Shown: positions 37,488-45,890 of the stretch, piece after piece
How the letters are laid out: each line of letters opens with the position of its first letter
How positions within the stretch are numbered: the first letter of the stretch is position 1
Translations under genes and position numbers: made by a program
Notes under the pieces: model-generated
What the model was told of the DNA's origin: nothing
Databases searched by the model: none
What the model saw: only the letters and a program-made list of their open reading frames with translations
NCBI RefSeq assembly: GCF_005063415.1
Contig: NZ_SUEG01000012.1
Location: forward strand, 1 to 46,369
Length of the DNA stretch: 46,369 nucleotides
Direction of reading: 5' to 3'
DNA from: Mesorhizobium sp.
Lineage (GTDB): Bacteria > Pseudomonadota > Alphaproteobacteria > Rhizobiales > Rhizobiaceae

Positions 37488-38450
37488 TCAGCGCCGTCCC
37501 CCGCGAATGACCAGGACGTTTCCGGCGGCGACGAGGACGAGCCCGACGATCGCGTAAGCGGTCCAGGCATAGCCTTCCAGCGCCGTGGAGATCAAAAGCG
37601 CAAAGACGGGAAATATGACGGTCGCATAGCCGGCGCGGGCGCCGCCAATGCGTCCGAGCAGCGTCAGGTAGGCGGCGAAAGCCATGACCGTCGATATGAC
37701 GGCGAGGAAAACCAGCGAGCCGATATAAGAGGCGGTCCTCGCGAACGCGAACGGCTCACCGAGCAGGAAGGCCAGAAGCGCCGACCACAGAGTGCCATAG
37801 AGCATGCCCCAGGCGCTCGTTGAAACGAGCGGCAGGGCGCGGCGCTGGTTTGCGACGGAGACGAGATTACCGGCGCAGAAGCTCAGCGTGCCGCAGAGGC
37901 ACAGCAGAAGGCCCACCAACGTGCCGCCGGAAAGCCCGTTCGCGGCGATTTCGGGAAAGAACATCAGCGCTATTCCGGCGAAGCCGATGATGCCGCCGGC
38001 GAGAATGCGCGGCGCCGGGCGCTCGCCGATGACCAAGGCACCGAGCAGCATGTTGATGACCGAGGCGAGCGAGAAGACGACCGAGAGCAAGCCGCTGACG
38101 AGATAGCCGGCGCCATAATAGAAAAACAGGAAGTTCGACGAGAAGATGAGGATGCCGAGCACAGCAAAGCGCAAATGATCGGTGATCGGAAAGCGGAGCC
38201 GCCGACCGGAAAAACCCGCCCAGGCAAACATCAGCAGCGTAGCGATGGCGAAGCGCCAGACCAGATTGACCTCGTTCGATACGCCGCTGCCGACCTGAAG
38301 TTCGATCGCGAACCACGATGCGCTCCAGGCAATGACCGTCAGCGCGTAAAGCCCGTAGTCGACGGGTTCGAAGGGGCGGTCGCGCGTCGTCATGCGCATT
38401 TCCGCGTTAGCCGGTTCCGCGGCGCCGTTTGGTTCTCTTGTTACTGACAT
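37488..38450 (-). CDS. EamA/DMT-family transporter
   Basis: 320 residues from the ATG at 38450; the frame begins at 38510, and starts at the Met codons just before TTRDRPFEPVD are also possible. About ten membrane helices in two EamA repeats (YGLYALTVIAWSASWFAIEL near the start; SAWGMLYGTLWSALLAFLLG in the second repeat; LIGRIGGARAGYATV-like loop before the last helices). Members export amino acids or other small metabolites; the substrate is unknown. It reads in the same direction as the gntR-dct genes, but 147 nt and an operator-like site separate them, so it is probably a separate unit. Confidence 0.9.
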   Translation of the reverse strand: MSVTREPNGAAEPANAEMRMTTRDRPFEPVDYGLYALTVIAWSASWFAIELQVGSGVSNEVNLVWRFAIATLLMFAWAGFSGRRLRFPITDHLRFAVLGILIFSSNFLFFYYGAGYLVSGLLSVVFSLASVINMLLGALVIGERPAPRILAGGIIGFAGIALMFFPEIAANGLSGGTLVGLLLCLCGTLSFCAGNLVSVANQRRALPLVSTSAWGMLYGTLWSALLAFLLGEPFAFARTASYIGSLVFLAVISTVMAFAAYLTLLGRIGGARAGYATVIFPVFALLISTALEGYAWTAYAIVGLVLVAAGNVLVIRGGRR

Positions 38451-38711
38451 GCTGGCAATGGTCCGTTTTTGCGTGGTCCTCATGTAAGTGAGGCAGGCCC
38501 GAGCGGTCACCAGGAAAATTGCGTTGGGGTACGCCGCTGGCGCTCCGATGTTGCAGGAGTTTGATATTGATAGGCTCCCTTCGCCGCGAAGCGATGATCA
38601 CTATCGCCAGCCACGAAAGAACGACGCATCCCCGCCCGCGGCGCGGCGATTGCAACAACAGTGCCGGTCGTTGTAACCATTCCGGCCGCTTGATTTTGGA
38701 GGAGACGCAGC

Positions 38712-39104
38712 ATGGACCGATTCACCGGCGGTTGCCTGTGCGGCAACGTCCGAATTGTCGCGTCGGGGCGCCCATACCGGGTCGGCCTTTGTCACTGTCT
38801 CGACTGCCGCAAGCATCATGGCGCCCTTTTTCACGCTTCCGCGATTTTTCCTGAGGATGCGGTGACGATCGACGGCGAAACACGCGACTACGCCGGGCGG
38901 TTTTTCTGTCCCCGCTGCGGCTCCTCCATTTTCGGACGCACCGCAGACGAAATCGAAGTAAACCTGGGGTCCCTGGATGCGCCTGACCAGCTGATGCCAA
39001 CCTACGAAAGCTGGATCATCCGACGCGAGTCATGGTTGCCACCGTTTCCGCTGACGAGACGATACGAGCGCGATCGTGACGCTACGGGTCGCTGTGAAGA
39101 GTAA
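38712..39104 (+). CDS. GFA-family (DUF636) zinc protein
   Basis: 130 residues with the CENP-V/GFA fold. Zinc ligands: GGCLCGNVRIV, GLCHCLDCRKHHGALFHAS and FFCPRCGSSIF. GGAGGAG 7 nt upstream of the ATG supports the start. The founder was described as a glutathione-formaldehyde-activating enzyme, but most members have unknown substrates; here there is no adjacent formaldehyde gene. It stands alone at the edge of a region of broken genes. Confidence 0.93.
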   Translation: MDRFTGGCLCGNVRIVASGRPYRVGLCHCLDCRKHHGALFHASAIFPEDAVTIDGETRDYAGRFFCPRCGSSIFGRTADEIEVNLGSLDAPDQLMPTYESWIIRRESWLPPFPLTRRYERDRDATGRCEE

Positions 39105-39130
39105 GGTCGCACGAACGGTGCGCCGGCGCG

Positions 39131-39486
39131 TCAGTCCGGAAGGCCGGCCTTGCGGAAGCCGTCAACGAAATGCTCAAGCGTCGCAGCATCGCGGAATGGC
39201 TCCGTTGTCGCCCAGTGGCGGATTGTGAAATGCGGGTTGCTGACGAGGAACAGTTCGACCTCTGCGCGTGCCTCATCGAGCCGGCCGAGTTGGGCAAGGC
39301 TTGCCGCCAGGAAACGGCGTGAGGTTGTACGATAAGTCTCGTCCCTGGGCAGCGTCTCGACAGCAGCTTCGTATTCGCGGGCCGCGTATTGCCTGCCCGA
39401 GCGTCAGATAATACCAACTTGCCGGAAACGGGTTCAGCCGGAAGGCCTTGCGAATGTGCTCAAGGCCCTCCTCGACCTGCCCCACC
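39131..39486 (-). pseudogene. C-terminal TPR remnant of an adenylate-cyclase-like protein, frameshifted
   Basis: Reading leftward from ~39486: GQVEEGLEHIRKAFRLNPF, PASWYYLTLGQ, then after a one-base loss near 39392-39398 the family sequence continues in another frame as AAREYEAAVETLPRDETY, LAQLGRLDEARAEVE, NPHFTIRHWATTEPFRDA and ends FRKAGLPD with a stop at 39131. This is the TPR-rich end of rhizobial class III adenylate cyclase-type proteins. The catalytic and upstream parts are missing. It meets a VOC-family tail in head-to-head orientation at ~39490-39540. Confidence 0.75.
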
Positions 39487-39539
39487 AAGACCGTTCGCGC
39501 TTGATCCGGGCGCGGGAACGCTCCTCCGGAACGGTGTCC

Positions 39540-39680
39540 CCGTTGCCGTTGGCTTCCGCGGGCAAGCCTGCCCGGGACGCGTTCTTTGGCGGATATGCCG
39601 GATATTTCCGCGACCCGAACGGGCACCTGTGGGAGGTCGTCTGGAACCCCGCCAACATACCGAGTGAGGATCCTCTTTAA
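39540..39680 (+). pseudogene. C-terminal remnant of a VOC/glyoxalase-family protein
   Basis: The frame ending at 39680 contains FFGGYAGYFRDPNGHLWEVV and WNPANIP, the last strand of a vicinal-oxygen-chelate domain, with the metal-binding Glu of HLWEV. Everything before about 39540 in this frame is unrelated (it is antisense to the TPR remnant). Both remnants lost their 5' parts at the same place, so a single deletion or inversion is likely. Confidence 0.65.
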
Positions 39681-39822
39681 GGGCGGCGCGGGCCTGCAGT
39701 CTCGAACCACGTCAGTCATCGTCGGTGCTGGCAAATTCTGTCGGCATCGGGCGGGCGGCCATGCTTTCCCTGGCAACGAGGCCAGTTCGACGGCAGGTCA
39801 CCGGCATAATCTTAAGCGCTGA

Positions 39823-40554
39823 CTATGTTGCTCTATCCAGATTCGCCTCGCCTGCATGACGCATCATACGGCGAAAGCTCATTGAGATATGCGCCCGCCT
39901 TATGTGCCCTATGGACTCCCAGTCGCCGATCTCGGCGGCGGCAAGGACCTCTTCCATTTCGCGGCGGAACGCGGTGAACTCCTCGACAAGGCCCAATTGC
40001 GGCATCATCTTCAGGACGACGCGCGCGACTTGAAAATACAGGCGCTCGCTGATCTCGCGCAGCGGCTGGTTGCCGGTCATCGCCGTAAGCTCGTAGAAAA
40101 AATCCATGTTGAGGCGCAGGAAAGCGCGCTGGTCGGGATTGAGTATGTCGGCATCGCAGCGCGCGATGAGCGCCCGTATCCGGTCGAGGTCGTCCGCCGT
40201 GCGCGGGATCGGCGAAAGCTTGCCGACGAGGAGCGCCAGCTCCAGGCGCAAATGATAGACCTGCTGCAATTCCTCGATGTCGACGTCGGTGACGATCGTG
40301 CCGACGCCGTGGACGGATTGGACCAGACCCTCGGATTCGAGACGCGCCAGGACACGCCGGACCGGCGTGCGGCTGATCTCGAATTCCTGGGCAAGTTCTT
40401 CCTCGGACAGATGGCTTCCCGGCGCATAGTCGAGCAGGCAGATGCGGTCGCGCAATATCCGGTAAATGCGCTCGAACCGCTCCCGTGCCGAGAGCGGGCG
40501 CGGCGGCGCGGCGGTCACCGTCGTGGGCAGCCTGGCATCTGTCGCGATCGTCAT
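39823..40554 (-). CDS. GntR-family (FCD) transcriptional regulator
   Basis: 243 residues from the ATG at 40554, which overlaps the stop of the ABC-ATPase remnant upstream (ATGA). Winged helix: RFERIYRILRDRICLLDYAP, SHLSEEELAQEFEISRTPVR, RVLARLESEGLVQSVHGVGT; FCD domain from ~105 (VYHLRLELALLVGKLSP, MDFFYELTAMTGNQPLREIS). Its former operon partner, an amino-acid ABC ATPase, is now only a scrap, so the regulator may be orphaned. What it controls now is unknown; the LLM scrap and the GntR/UTRA gene lie upstream. Confidence 0.9.
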   Translation of the reverse strand: MTIATDARLPTTVTAAPPRPLSARERFERIYRILRDRICLLDYAPGSHLSEEELAQEFEISRTPVRRVLARLESEGLVQSVHGVGTIVTDVDIEELQQVYHLRLELALLVGKLSPIPRTADDLDRIRALIARCDADILNPDQRAFLRLNMDFFYELTAMTGNQPLREISERLYFQVARVVLKMMPQLGLVEEFTAFRREMEEVLAAAEIGDWESIGHIRRAHISMSFRRMMRHAGEANLDRAT

Positions 40555-40990
40555 CCAGCCTCCAGGACAGCGTGCAGGAATTGCCGTGTCCGCTCGTTCT
40601 TGGGGGCGCCAAACAGTTGGCTTGGCGGTCCCTGCTCGCAGATCTTGCCTTGATAGAAGAAGCAAACGCGGTCGTGCGCGCGAGCATGATCGGCTGCATC
40701 TCGCCGCAGCGCACAGCGGCGAGCAGATTGATCTTCGAGGTGATCGGCGCACAGCCGGCGACGAAGCTCAGCGTGTCCTGTCCGACCTGATAGGACGACG
40801 GACACAAGATGTTGCGGAAACCGAGTTCCTCGGACGTCTTCACGATCTCGGAGCAATGCGCCCAGCTCGAGCGCAGCGCGCCGTGCAGAACGCCGAGATA
40901 TCGATAGTCGTCCGAGCAGAGGGCGGCGAACCACGAGACTTCGGCAGCATCGAGATCCGGCGAAGTGATTGGGACGATGCTCATTGCCAC
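40551..40990 (-). pseudogene. chimeric scar: LLM flavin-oxidoreductase head joined to amino-acid ABC ATPase tail
   Basis: From 40990 the frame reads MAMSIVPITSPDLDAAEVSW, LGFRNILCPSSYQVGQDTLS and CGEMQPIMLARTTA, the first ~105 residues of an SsuD-like LLM-class flavin monooxygenase. At about 40680 this ends, and in the next frame the sequence is the end of a GlnQ-type ATPase: DRVCFFYQGKICEQGPPSQL, FGAPKNERTRQFLHAVLEAG, stop at 40551. The two parts are out of frame with each other, so no fusion protein is expected. The deletion removed the rest of both genes. Confidence 0.75.
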
Positions 40991-41113
40991 TCTTCAGAAA
41001 AGACGTCCGGGCCACTCTTGAATGACGTCCGGAGCTGCGAATAGGGCTTGCGTAGCATTCGTTTTGGTGTAGATCAATACTGTATCAATTTTGGAGCCAA
41101 ACCCGAAACCGGA

Positions 41114-41869
41114 ATGCGAATGGAACACCGGATGCATTTGACAAGGGCGGACTCCGGCCACCGATCCAGCCAGATGCGCGGGCCCTTGCCTGTGCACTTG
41201 CAGACCAGCGAAATGCTGATCCGCGAAATCGCGGCCGGGCGGCTGGCCGACGGGGCGCGGCTGCCGCCCGAGCGCGAGATGGCCGCGAGCCTCGGGATTG
41301 CCGTCGGCACACTCAGGCGGGCGCTGGCAGATTTGACCGAAAAGGGCCTTCTCGACCGCATCCAGGGCTCGGGTAACTATGTGCGGGCGCGCGGCTACTT
41401 GCTCGGGATCTATGCCTTCTTTCGCCTGGAGCGCATCGGCGGTGGCGGCCTGCCGAGCGCCGACGTGCTATCAGTCGAGCGGCTGCCCAAGCCCGCCGAC
41501 CTGCCGCAATTCGGCAGCGCCGGCGAAGCCCACCGCATACGCCGGCTGCGACGGCTCGACGGCGAATCGGCCGCGGTCGAGGAGATCTGGCTCGACGCCA
41601 GCCGCGCCGAGCGGCTCAAGCGCGAGGATTTGTCGGAATCCCTCTATCTCCACTACCGGCTCGCGCTCGGCTTTTCGATCGTTCGCGCCGAAGACCATGT
41701 CGCCGTCGCGCCCGCGCCGGACTGGGCCCCGCTCGAGTTCAGGCCACCGCCGGGGACGGTTGTGGGTTTCATTGAACGTATCGCCTGGGCTGGCGACGGC
41801 GCCAGCGCGGAATATTCCCGCAGCTGGTTCGATCCGGGCGCGGCGCGGTACGTCACGCGTTTCAGATAG
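41114..41869 (+). CDS. GntR/HutC-family (UTRA) transcriptional regulator
   Basis: About 251 residues from the ATG at 41114; TTG at 41048 and ATGs at 41120, 41132 and 41174 are alternatives. Winged helix LQTSEMLIREIAAGRLADGA, RLPPEREMAASLGIAVGTLR, ALADLTEKGLLDRIQGSGNY, then a UTRA ligand domain from ~105 (FFRLERIGGGG ... EAHRIRRLRRLDGESAAVEE, ending SRSWFDPGAARYVTRFR). UTRA regulators sense sugar phosphates or related metabolites. The gene is followed after 18 nt by the Gfo/Idh/MocA gene and converges on the sugar ABC operon, which it probably regulates. Confidence 0.9.
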   Translation: MRMEHRMHLTRADSGHRSSQMRGPLPVHLQTSEMLIREIAAGRLADGARLPPEREMAASLGIAVGTLRRALADLTEKGLLDRIQGSGNYVRARGYLLGIYAFFRLERIGGGGLPSADVLSVERLPKPADLPQFGSAGEAHRIRRLRRLDGESAAVEEIWLDASRAERLKREDLSESLYLHYRLALGFSIVRAEDHVAVAPAPDWAPLEFRPPPGTVVGFIERIAWAGDGASAEYSRSWFDPGAARYVTRFR

Positions 41870-41887
41870 GCCGGAGGAAGTCGCAGC

Positions 41888-43003
41888 GTGACCAGATCAT
41901 CGATCGGCTACGGCATCATCGGCTGCGGCATGATGGGCCGCGAGCACATCCGCAACATCGCCCTGTTGCCCGACGCGCATGTGGCTGCGATCTTCGAGCC
42001 GGACCCCGGCATGTTGGCGGCGTCGCTGGCGACGGCGTCGGGCGCGCGGTCGGTGGCATCGATCGCCGAACTGCTGGCCATGGACGAGGTGGACTGCGTC
42101 TTGATTGCCAGCCCCAACCACCATCACCTTGGCCAGATGGAGGAGATCGCCGCACTTCGATCGCTGCCGGTGCTGGTGGAAAAGCCGCTCTTCACCGAGG
42201 CCGCCGACGAGGGGCGGATCGCGGCGCTGAAAGCTCGGCTTCCGCTCGTCTGGGTGGCCATGGAATATCGCTATATGCCCCCCGTCGCTGCCTTTGTCGA
42301 GCAGGCCCGCCACGCCACCGGCGGCATCCGCATGCTGACGGTCCGCGAGCACCGCTTCCCCTTTCTGGCCAAGGTCGGCGACTGGAACCGCTTCAACCGC
42401 AACACCGGCGGCACATTCGTCGAGAAGTGCTGCCACTTCTTCGACCTGATGCGGCTGATCCTCGGATCCGACCCCGTCCGCGTTATGGCAAGCGGTGGAC
42501 AGGCCGTAAACCATCTCGACGAACGCTATGGCGGTGAGAGGCCGGATATCTTTGACCATGGCTATGTGCTGGTTGACTTCGCGAGCGGTGCGCGCGCCAT
42601 GCTGGAACTGTGCATGTTTGCCGAGGGCAGCCGCTACCAGGAGGAACTCTGCGCTGTCGGCGGCGACGGAAAGATCGAATGTCTGGTGCCCGGACCAGGC
42701 CGTTTCTGGCCGACCCACCTTGGCCCTTCGCCAGTGCCCCAGTTGATCGTCAGCCCGCGCAATCCGCCTGGACCACGCCTGCTGGAGATTCCCGTCGACC
42801 CCCGGCTGCTCGAGGCAGGCGACCATAACGGTTCGACCTATTTCGAGCACGCCCGCTTCACCGCTGCGGTGCGCGGACAGAGCAAGGTGGAAGTGACCAT
42901 GCAAGACGGCTGGTGGGCCGTCGTCATGGGTCTCGCCGCCCAGAGATCGGCCCGCGAAGGCCGCGCCATCGAACTCGCCGGTGAATTCGTGTTGCCGACC
43001 TAG
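41888..43003 (+). CDS. Gfo/Idh/MocA-family oxidoreductase
   Basis: 371 residues starting at a GTG, 18 nt after the regulator gene. Rossmann motif YGIIGCGMMGREHIRNI at the N-terminus, then ALIASPNHHHL-type second half, VEKPLFTEAA with the catalytic Lys of the EKP motif, and GGTFVEKCCHFFDLMR carrying the conserved residues for substrate binding. It oxidises or reduces a sugar or cyclitol with NAD(P). The neighbours (a UTRA regulator and a carbohydrate ABC transporter) indicate a sugar-catabolic role; inositol-like compounds are possible, but nothing here decides the substrate. Confidence 0.93.
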   Translation: MTRSSIGYGIIGCGMMGREHIRNIALLPDAHVAAIFEPDPGMLAASLATASGARSVASIAELLAMDEVDCVLIASPNHHHLGQMEEIAALRSLPVLVEKPLFTEAADEGRIAALKARLPLVWVAMEYRYMPPVAAFVEQARHATGGIRMLTVREHRFPFLAKVGDWNRFNRNTGGTFVEKCCHFFDLMRLILGSDPVRVMASGGQAVNHLDERYGGERPDIFDHGYVLVDFASGARAMLELCMFAEGSRYQEELCAVGGDGKIECLVPGPGRFWPTHLGPSPVPQLIVSPRNPPGPRLLEIPVDPRLLEAGDHNGSTYFEHARFTAAVRGQSKVEVTMQDGWWAVVMGLAAQRSAREGRAIELAGEFVLPT

Positions 43004-43031
43004 GCCGACCACGCATTACCGGACCACCGAG

Positions 43032-44090
43032 TCAGATGCGCCGACCGGTTGCTGCGTCGAACAGATGCGCACATGCGCGGTCGATTTCGATCCGCACTCC
43101 TTCGCCTTGCTTGAGCGCAAGCCTTTCTCGGAAGAGGCAGGAAATTTCTTCCCCGGAGCAGTCGACCCTGGCGAAGATTTCCGAGCCGGTCGCCTCGAGA
43201 AGCGTGATCGTGCCCGGCACGCCCTGCCCGGTTGCCCGGATATGTTCCGGTCGAATGCCGTAGACGAGTTCGCGTCCCGCGACATCCGCCGGCTGGGCGC
43301 CTTCCGGCAACGGCAGGACCAACCCGCCGGCGCTGCGAAACACGCCCTCCTCGATGCGGCCGGCAATGAAGTTCATGGCGGGCGAGCCGATAAACCCGGC
43401 AACGAAGAGATTGGCCGGATGGTCGTAGAGGTCCAGCGGCGCGCCGATCTGCTCTACCAGGCCGTCATGCAGCACGACGATCTTGTCGGCCATCGTCATG
43501 GCCTCGATCTGGTCGTGCGTGACATAGATCGTCGTGGTACCCAGCCGCTGGTGCAGGGCCTTGATCTCGCCGCGCATCTGGACGCGCAACTTGGCATCGA
43601 GGTTGGAGAGCGGCTCGTCGAACAGGAAGACCTGCGGGTCGCGTACGATCGCGCGGCCCATGGCGACGCGCTGGCGCTGGCCGCCCGAAAGCTGGCGCGG
43701 ATAGCGGTCAAGCAGCTTTTCCAGGCCGAGGATGCCAGCTGCCTTCCTGACCCGGCCAGCGGTATCGGCCGGATCGGCTTTCTTGATCTTGAGGGCAAAG
43801 CCCATATTGTCGGCAACAGTCATATGCGGGTAGAGCGCATAGTTCTGGAACACCATGGCGATGTTCCGGTCCCGTGCCCGCAAATTGTTGACCATACGCT
43901 CGCCGATGGCGATCTTCCCGCCGGAGATCGTTTCAAGTCCCGCAATCATGCGCAGCAGCGTCGATTTTCCGCATCCCGACGGGCCGACCAGGATGACGAA
44001 TTCGCCATCGGCGATATCGACGCTGACATCGTGAATGATCTTGGTGGCCCCGAAGGCCTTCTGCACGTTGTTGATCGTTACCGATGCCAT
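43032..44090 (-). CDS. sugar ABC transporter ATP-binding protein, UgpC/MsmK type
   Basis: 352 residues. Walker [11 protein letters not shown] loop [13 protein letters not shown], signature [14 protein letters not shown], Walker [13 protein letters not shown] and switch [11 protein letters not shown] are all intact, followed by a C-terminal TOBE-type domain from ~240 ([21 protein letters not shown]). Energy source of a CUT1 carbohydrate importer. It is the last gene of the operon, 39 nt after the second permease, and its end faces the Gfo/Idh gene with 28 nt between stops. Confidence 0.96.
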   Translation of the reverse strand: MASVTINNVQKAFGATKIIHDVSVDIADGEFVILVGPSGCGKSTLLRMIAGLETISGGKIAIGERMVNNLRARDRNIAMVFQNYALYPHMTVADNMGFALKIKKADPADTAGRVRKAAGILGLEKLLDRYPRQLSGGQRQRVAMGRAIVRDPQVFLFDEPLSNLDAKLRVQMRGEIKALHQRLGTTTIYVTHDQIEAMTMADKIVVLHDGLVEQIGAPLDLYDHPANLFVAGFIGSPAMNFIAGRIEEGVFRSAGGLVLPLPEGAQPADVAGRELVYGIRPEHIRATGQGVPGTITLLEATGSEIFARVDCSGEEISCLFRERLALKQGEGVRIEIDRACAHLFDAATGRRI

Positions 44091-44129
44091 TGGATCTTCC
44101 CTGGAAAAGAGTGATGTCCGGGCGCGCCG

Positions 44130-44951
44130 TCAGCCGCCCTTGACGGCGCCGGCGGTCAGCCCCGCGACGATCTGCCTTTGCGCGAACATGGTCAGGATCA
44201 GCACCGGCAACGTCACCACCAGCGCCGCCGCGGCGAGCGGCCCCCAGCTGACCTGTTCGTAGGACAGCATGTTGTAGACGGCGACCGGCAGGGTGCGCGT
44301 CTCACGGCTGGCGAGCACCACGCCGAAGACGAAATTGTTCCACGAGAAGATCACGGACAGGATGAAGGCGACGACGATGCCCGGCTTGGCGATGGGCAGG
44401 GCAACCAGCCGGAAAACCTGCCAGGAGCTGGCGCCGTCGATGTTGGCCGCCTCCTCCAGTTCCATCGGCGTGGTCTCGAAATAGCCGATCATCACCCAGA
44501 CCACGATCGGCACCGTCACCACCAGGTGGATGATGATCTGCGGCCAGAGCGTGCCGAGGATCCCGATCCATTGGAACAGCAGAAACAGCGGGATGAGATA
44601 GGATAGCCCAGGCGTCATGCGGGCGATCATGATGACGACCGCCGACCGTTCAGCCTTCAGGCGTGCGATGCCATAGCCGGCCGGTACGCCGATCAGCAGC
44701 GCCAGCAAGGTCGCCGTGCCGGTCACCAGAACCGAGTTCCAGAGATAGAGCAGGAAATTGTTCTCCTCGAACACCTTTACATAGTTCGACCAGGCGAAAC
44801 GTTCCGGGATCAGGATCGGCGGATAGGCACCGTTGTCGATCTCGAATTTCAGCGACAGCGAGATCATCCAGAGGAAGAACAGGATCGCCGGCGAGACGAA
44901 AACCAGGGCAGCGAAAAACAGACCGATCTGGTTGAGTAGCCGTGAACTCAT
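44130..44951 (-). CDS. sugar ABC transporter permease, MalG type
   Basis: 273 residues with six membrane helices. The coupling loop EAANIDGASSWQVFRLVALP fits the EAA motif that meets the ATPase. N-terminal helix LIGLFFAALVFVSPAILFFL-like start and IWSLSLKFEIDNGAYPPI-like periplasmic loop are typical of the MalG half of CUT1 importers. It begins next to the end of the MalF-type gene (stop and start 1 nt apart) and pairs with it in the membrane. Confidence 0.95.
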   Translation of the reverse strand: MSSRLLNQIGLFFAALVFVSPAILFFLWMISLSLKFEIDNGAYPPILIPERFAWSNYVKVFEENNFLLYLWNSVLVTGTATLLALLIGVPAGYGIARLKAERSAVVIMIARMTPGLSYLIPLFLLFQWIGILGTLWPQIIIHLVVTVPIVVWVMIGYFETTPMELEEAANIDGASSWQVFRLVALPIAKPGIVVAFILSVIFSWNNFVFGVVLASRETRTLPVAVYNMLSYEQVSWGPLAAAALVVTLPVLILTMFAQRQIVAGLTAGAVKGG

Positions 44952-45890
44952 CTATTTGCCCTCCGTATCGATCCACTGCGAGCGTTGGCGCAGCATCAAC
45001 AGCACGAAGGACAGGGCCACGATGACAATGAAGAACACCACGGCCATGGCCGAGCCGTAACCGATATCGTAGTAGGAGAAGGCGGTGTTGTAGAGATAGA
45101 TGTTGATGGTCTCCGACGCCGTCCCCGGCCCGCCCTGGGTCATCGCGTAGATGATGTCGAAACTCTTCAACGCATCGATGGTGCGGATGATGACCGCGAT
45201 CATCAGGAACGGCGCGATCATCGGCAGAGTGAGATAGCGGAATTGCTGCCAGGCATTGGCGCCATCGATCTCGGCGCTTTCGAAGGGCTCGCGCGGCACC
45301 GAGGCCAGTCCGCCCAGCACGATCAGCATGACCAGCGGCGTCCACTGCCAGGTCTCGACCGCAACCAGCGACGGGATGACCGTGTTGGCATTGAAGATCC
45401 ATTCCTGAGCCGGGATGCCGACCAGCGACAGCAGGTAGTTGAGCACGCCGAGCTGAGGATGGAACATCATGGTCCAGACCAGTGCCACGGCAACGGGCGT
45501 TGCCATCATCGGCATGACGAAGACGCCGCGCAGCAAGCCGCGCAGCGGAAACCTGGCGTCGAAGATCAGGGCGGCCAGAGTGCCCAGCAGCATCGGCGCT
45601 GCAACCGAGAGGAAGGTGTAGGTCAATGTATGAACAAGGGATTCCCAGAACCGTGGGTCGCTGGCCAGGCGGAGATAGTTTTCCATCCCGGCAAAGCTCC
45701 GCGACTGGCCGAGCGTCCAGCGATTGACGCTCATCCACAGGGTGAAAGCCCAGGGGAAGACGATGACGGCGCCGACGACGACGAGTGCCGGGACAACGAA
45801 GGGCCAGTAGTTGGGAGCCAGCCGGATCGTCTGGCTCCCGTCGATAACCGGCATCGTCACCCCGGCCTGTTCTGGGGTGGTGGCCGACAT
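44952..45890 (-). CDS. sugar ABC transporter permease, MalF type
   Basis: 312 residues from the ATG at 45890, which overlaps the binding-protein stop by 1 nt (TGATG); the frame is open to 46199, inside the binding-protein gene. Six to seven membrane helices (NYWPFVVPALVVVGAVIVFP first) and the EAA loop ESAEIDGANAWQQFRYLTLP followed by FDIIYAMTQGGPG, a hallmark of the MalF-type half of CUT1 transporters. Forms the channel with the MalG-type protein. Confidence 0.95.
   Translation of the reverse strand: MSATTPEQAGVTMPVIDGSQTIRLAPNYWPFVVPALVVVGAVIVFPWAFTLWMSVNRWTLGQSRSFAGMENYLRLASDPRFWESLVHTLTYTFLSVAAPMLLGTLAALIFDARFPLRGLLRGVFVMPMMATPVAVALVWTMMFHPQLGVLNYLLSLVGIPAQEWIFNANTVIPSLVAVETWQWTPLVMLIVLGGLASVPREPFESAEIDGANAWQQFRYLTLPMIAPFLMIAVIIRTIDALKSFDIIYAMTQGGPGTASETINIYLYNTAFSYYDIGYGSAMAVVFFIVIVALSFVLLMLRQRSQWIDTEGK

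Noticed and set aside
41897..43012. A 371-codon minus-strand frame
   Set aside because: Exact antisense shadow of the Gfo/Idh/MocA gene, which has all its motifs on the plus strand.
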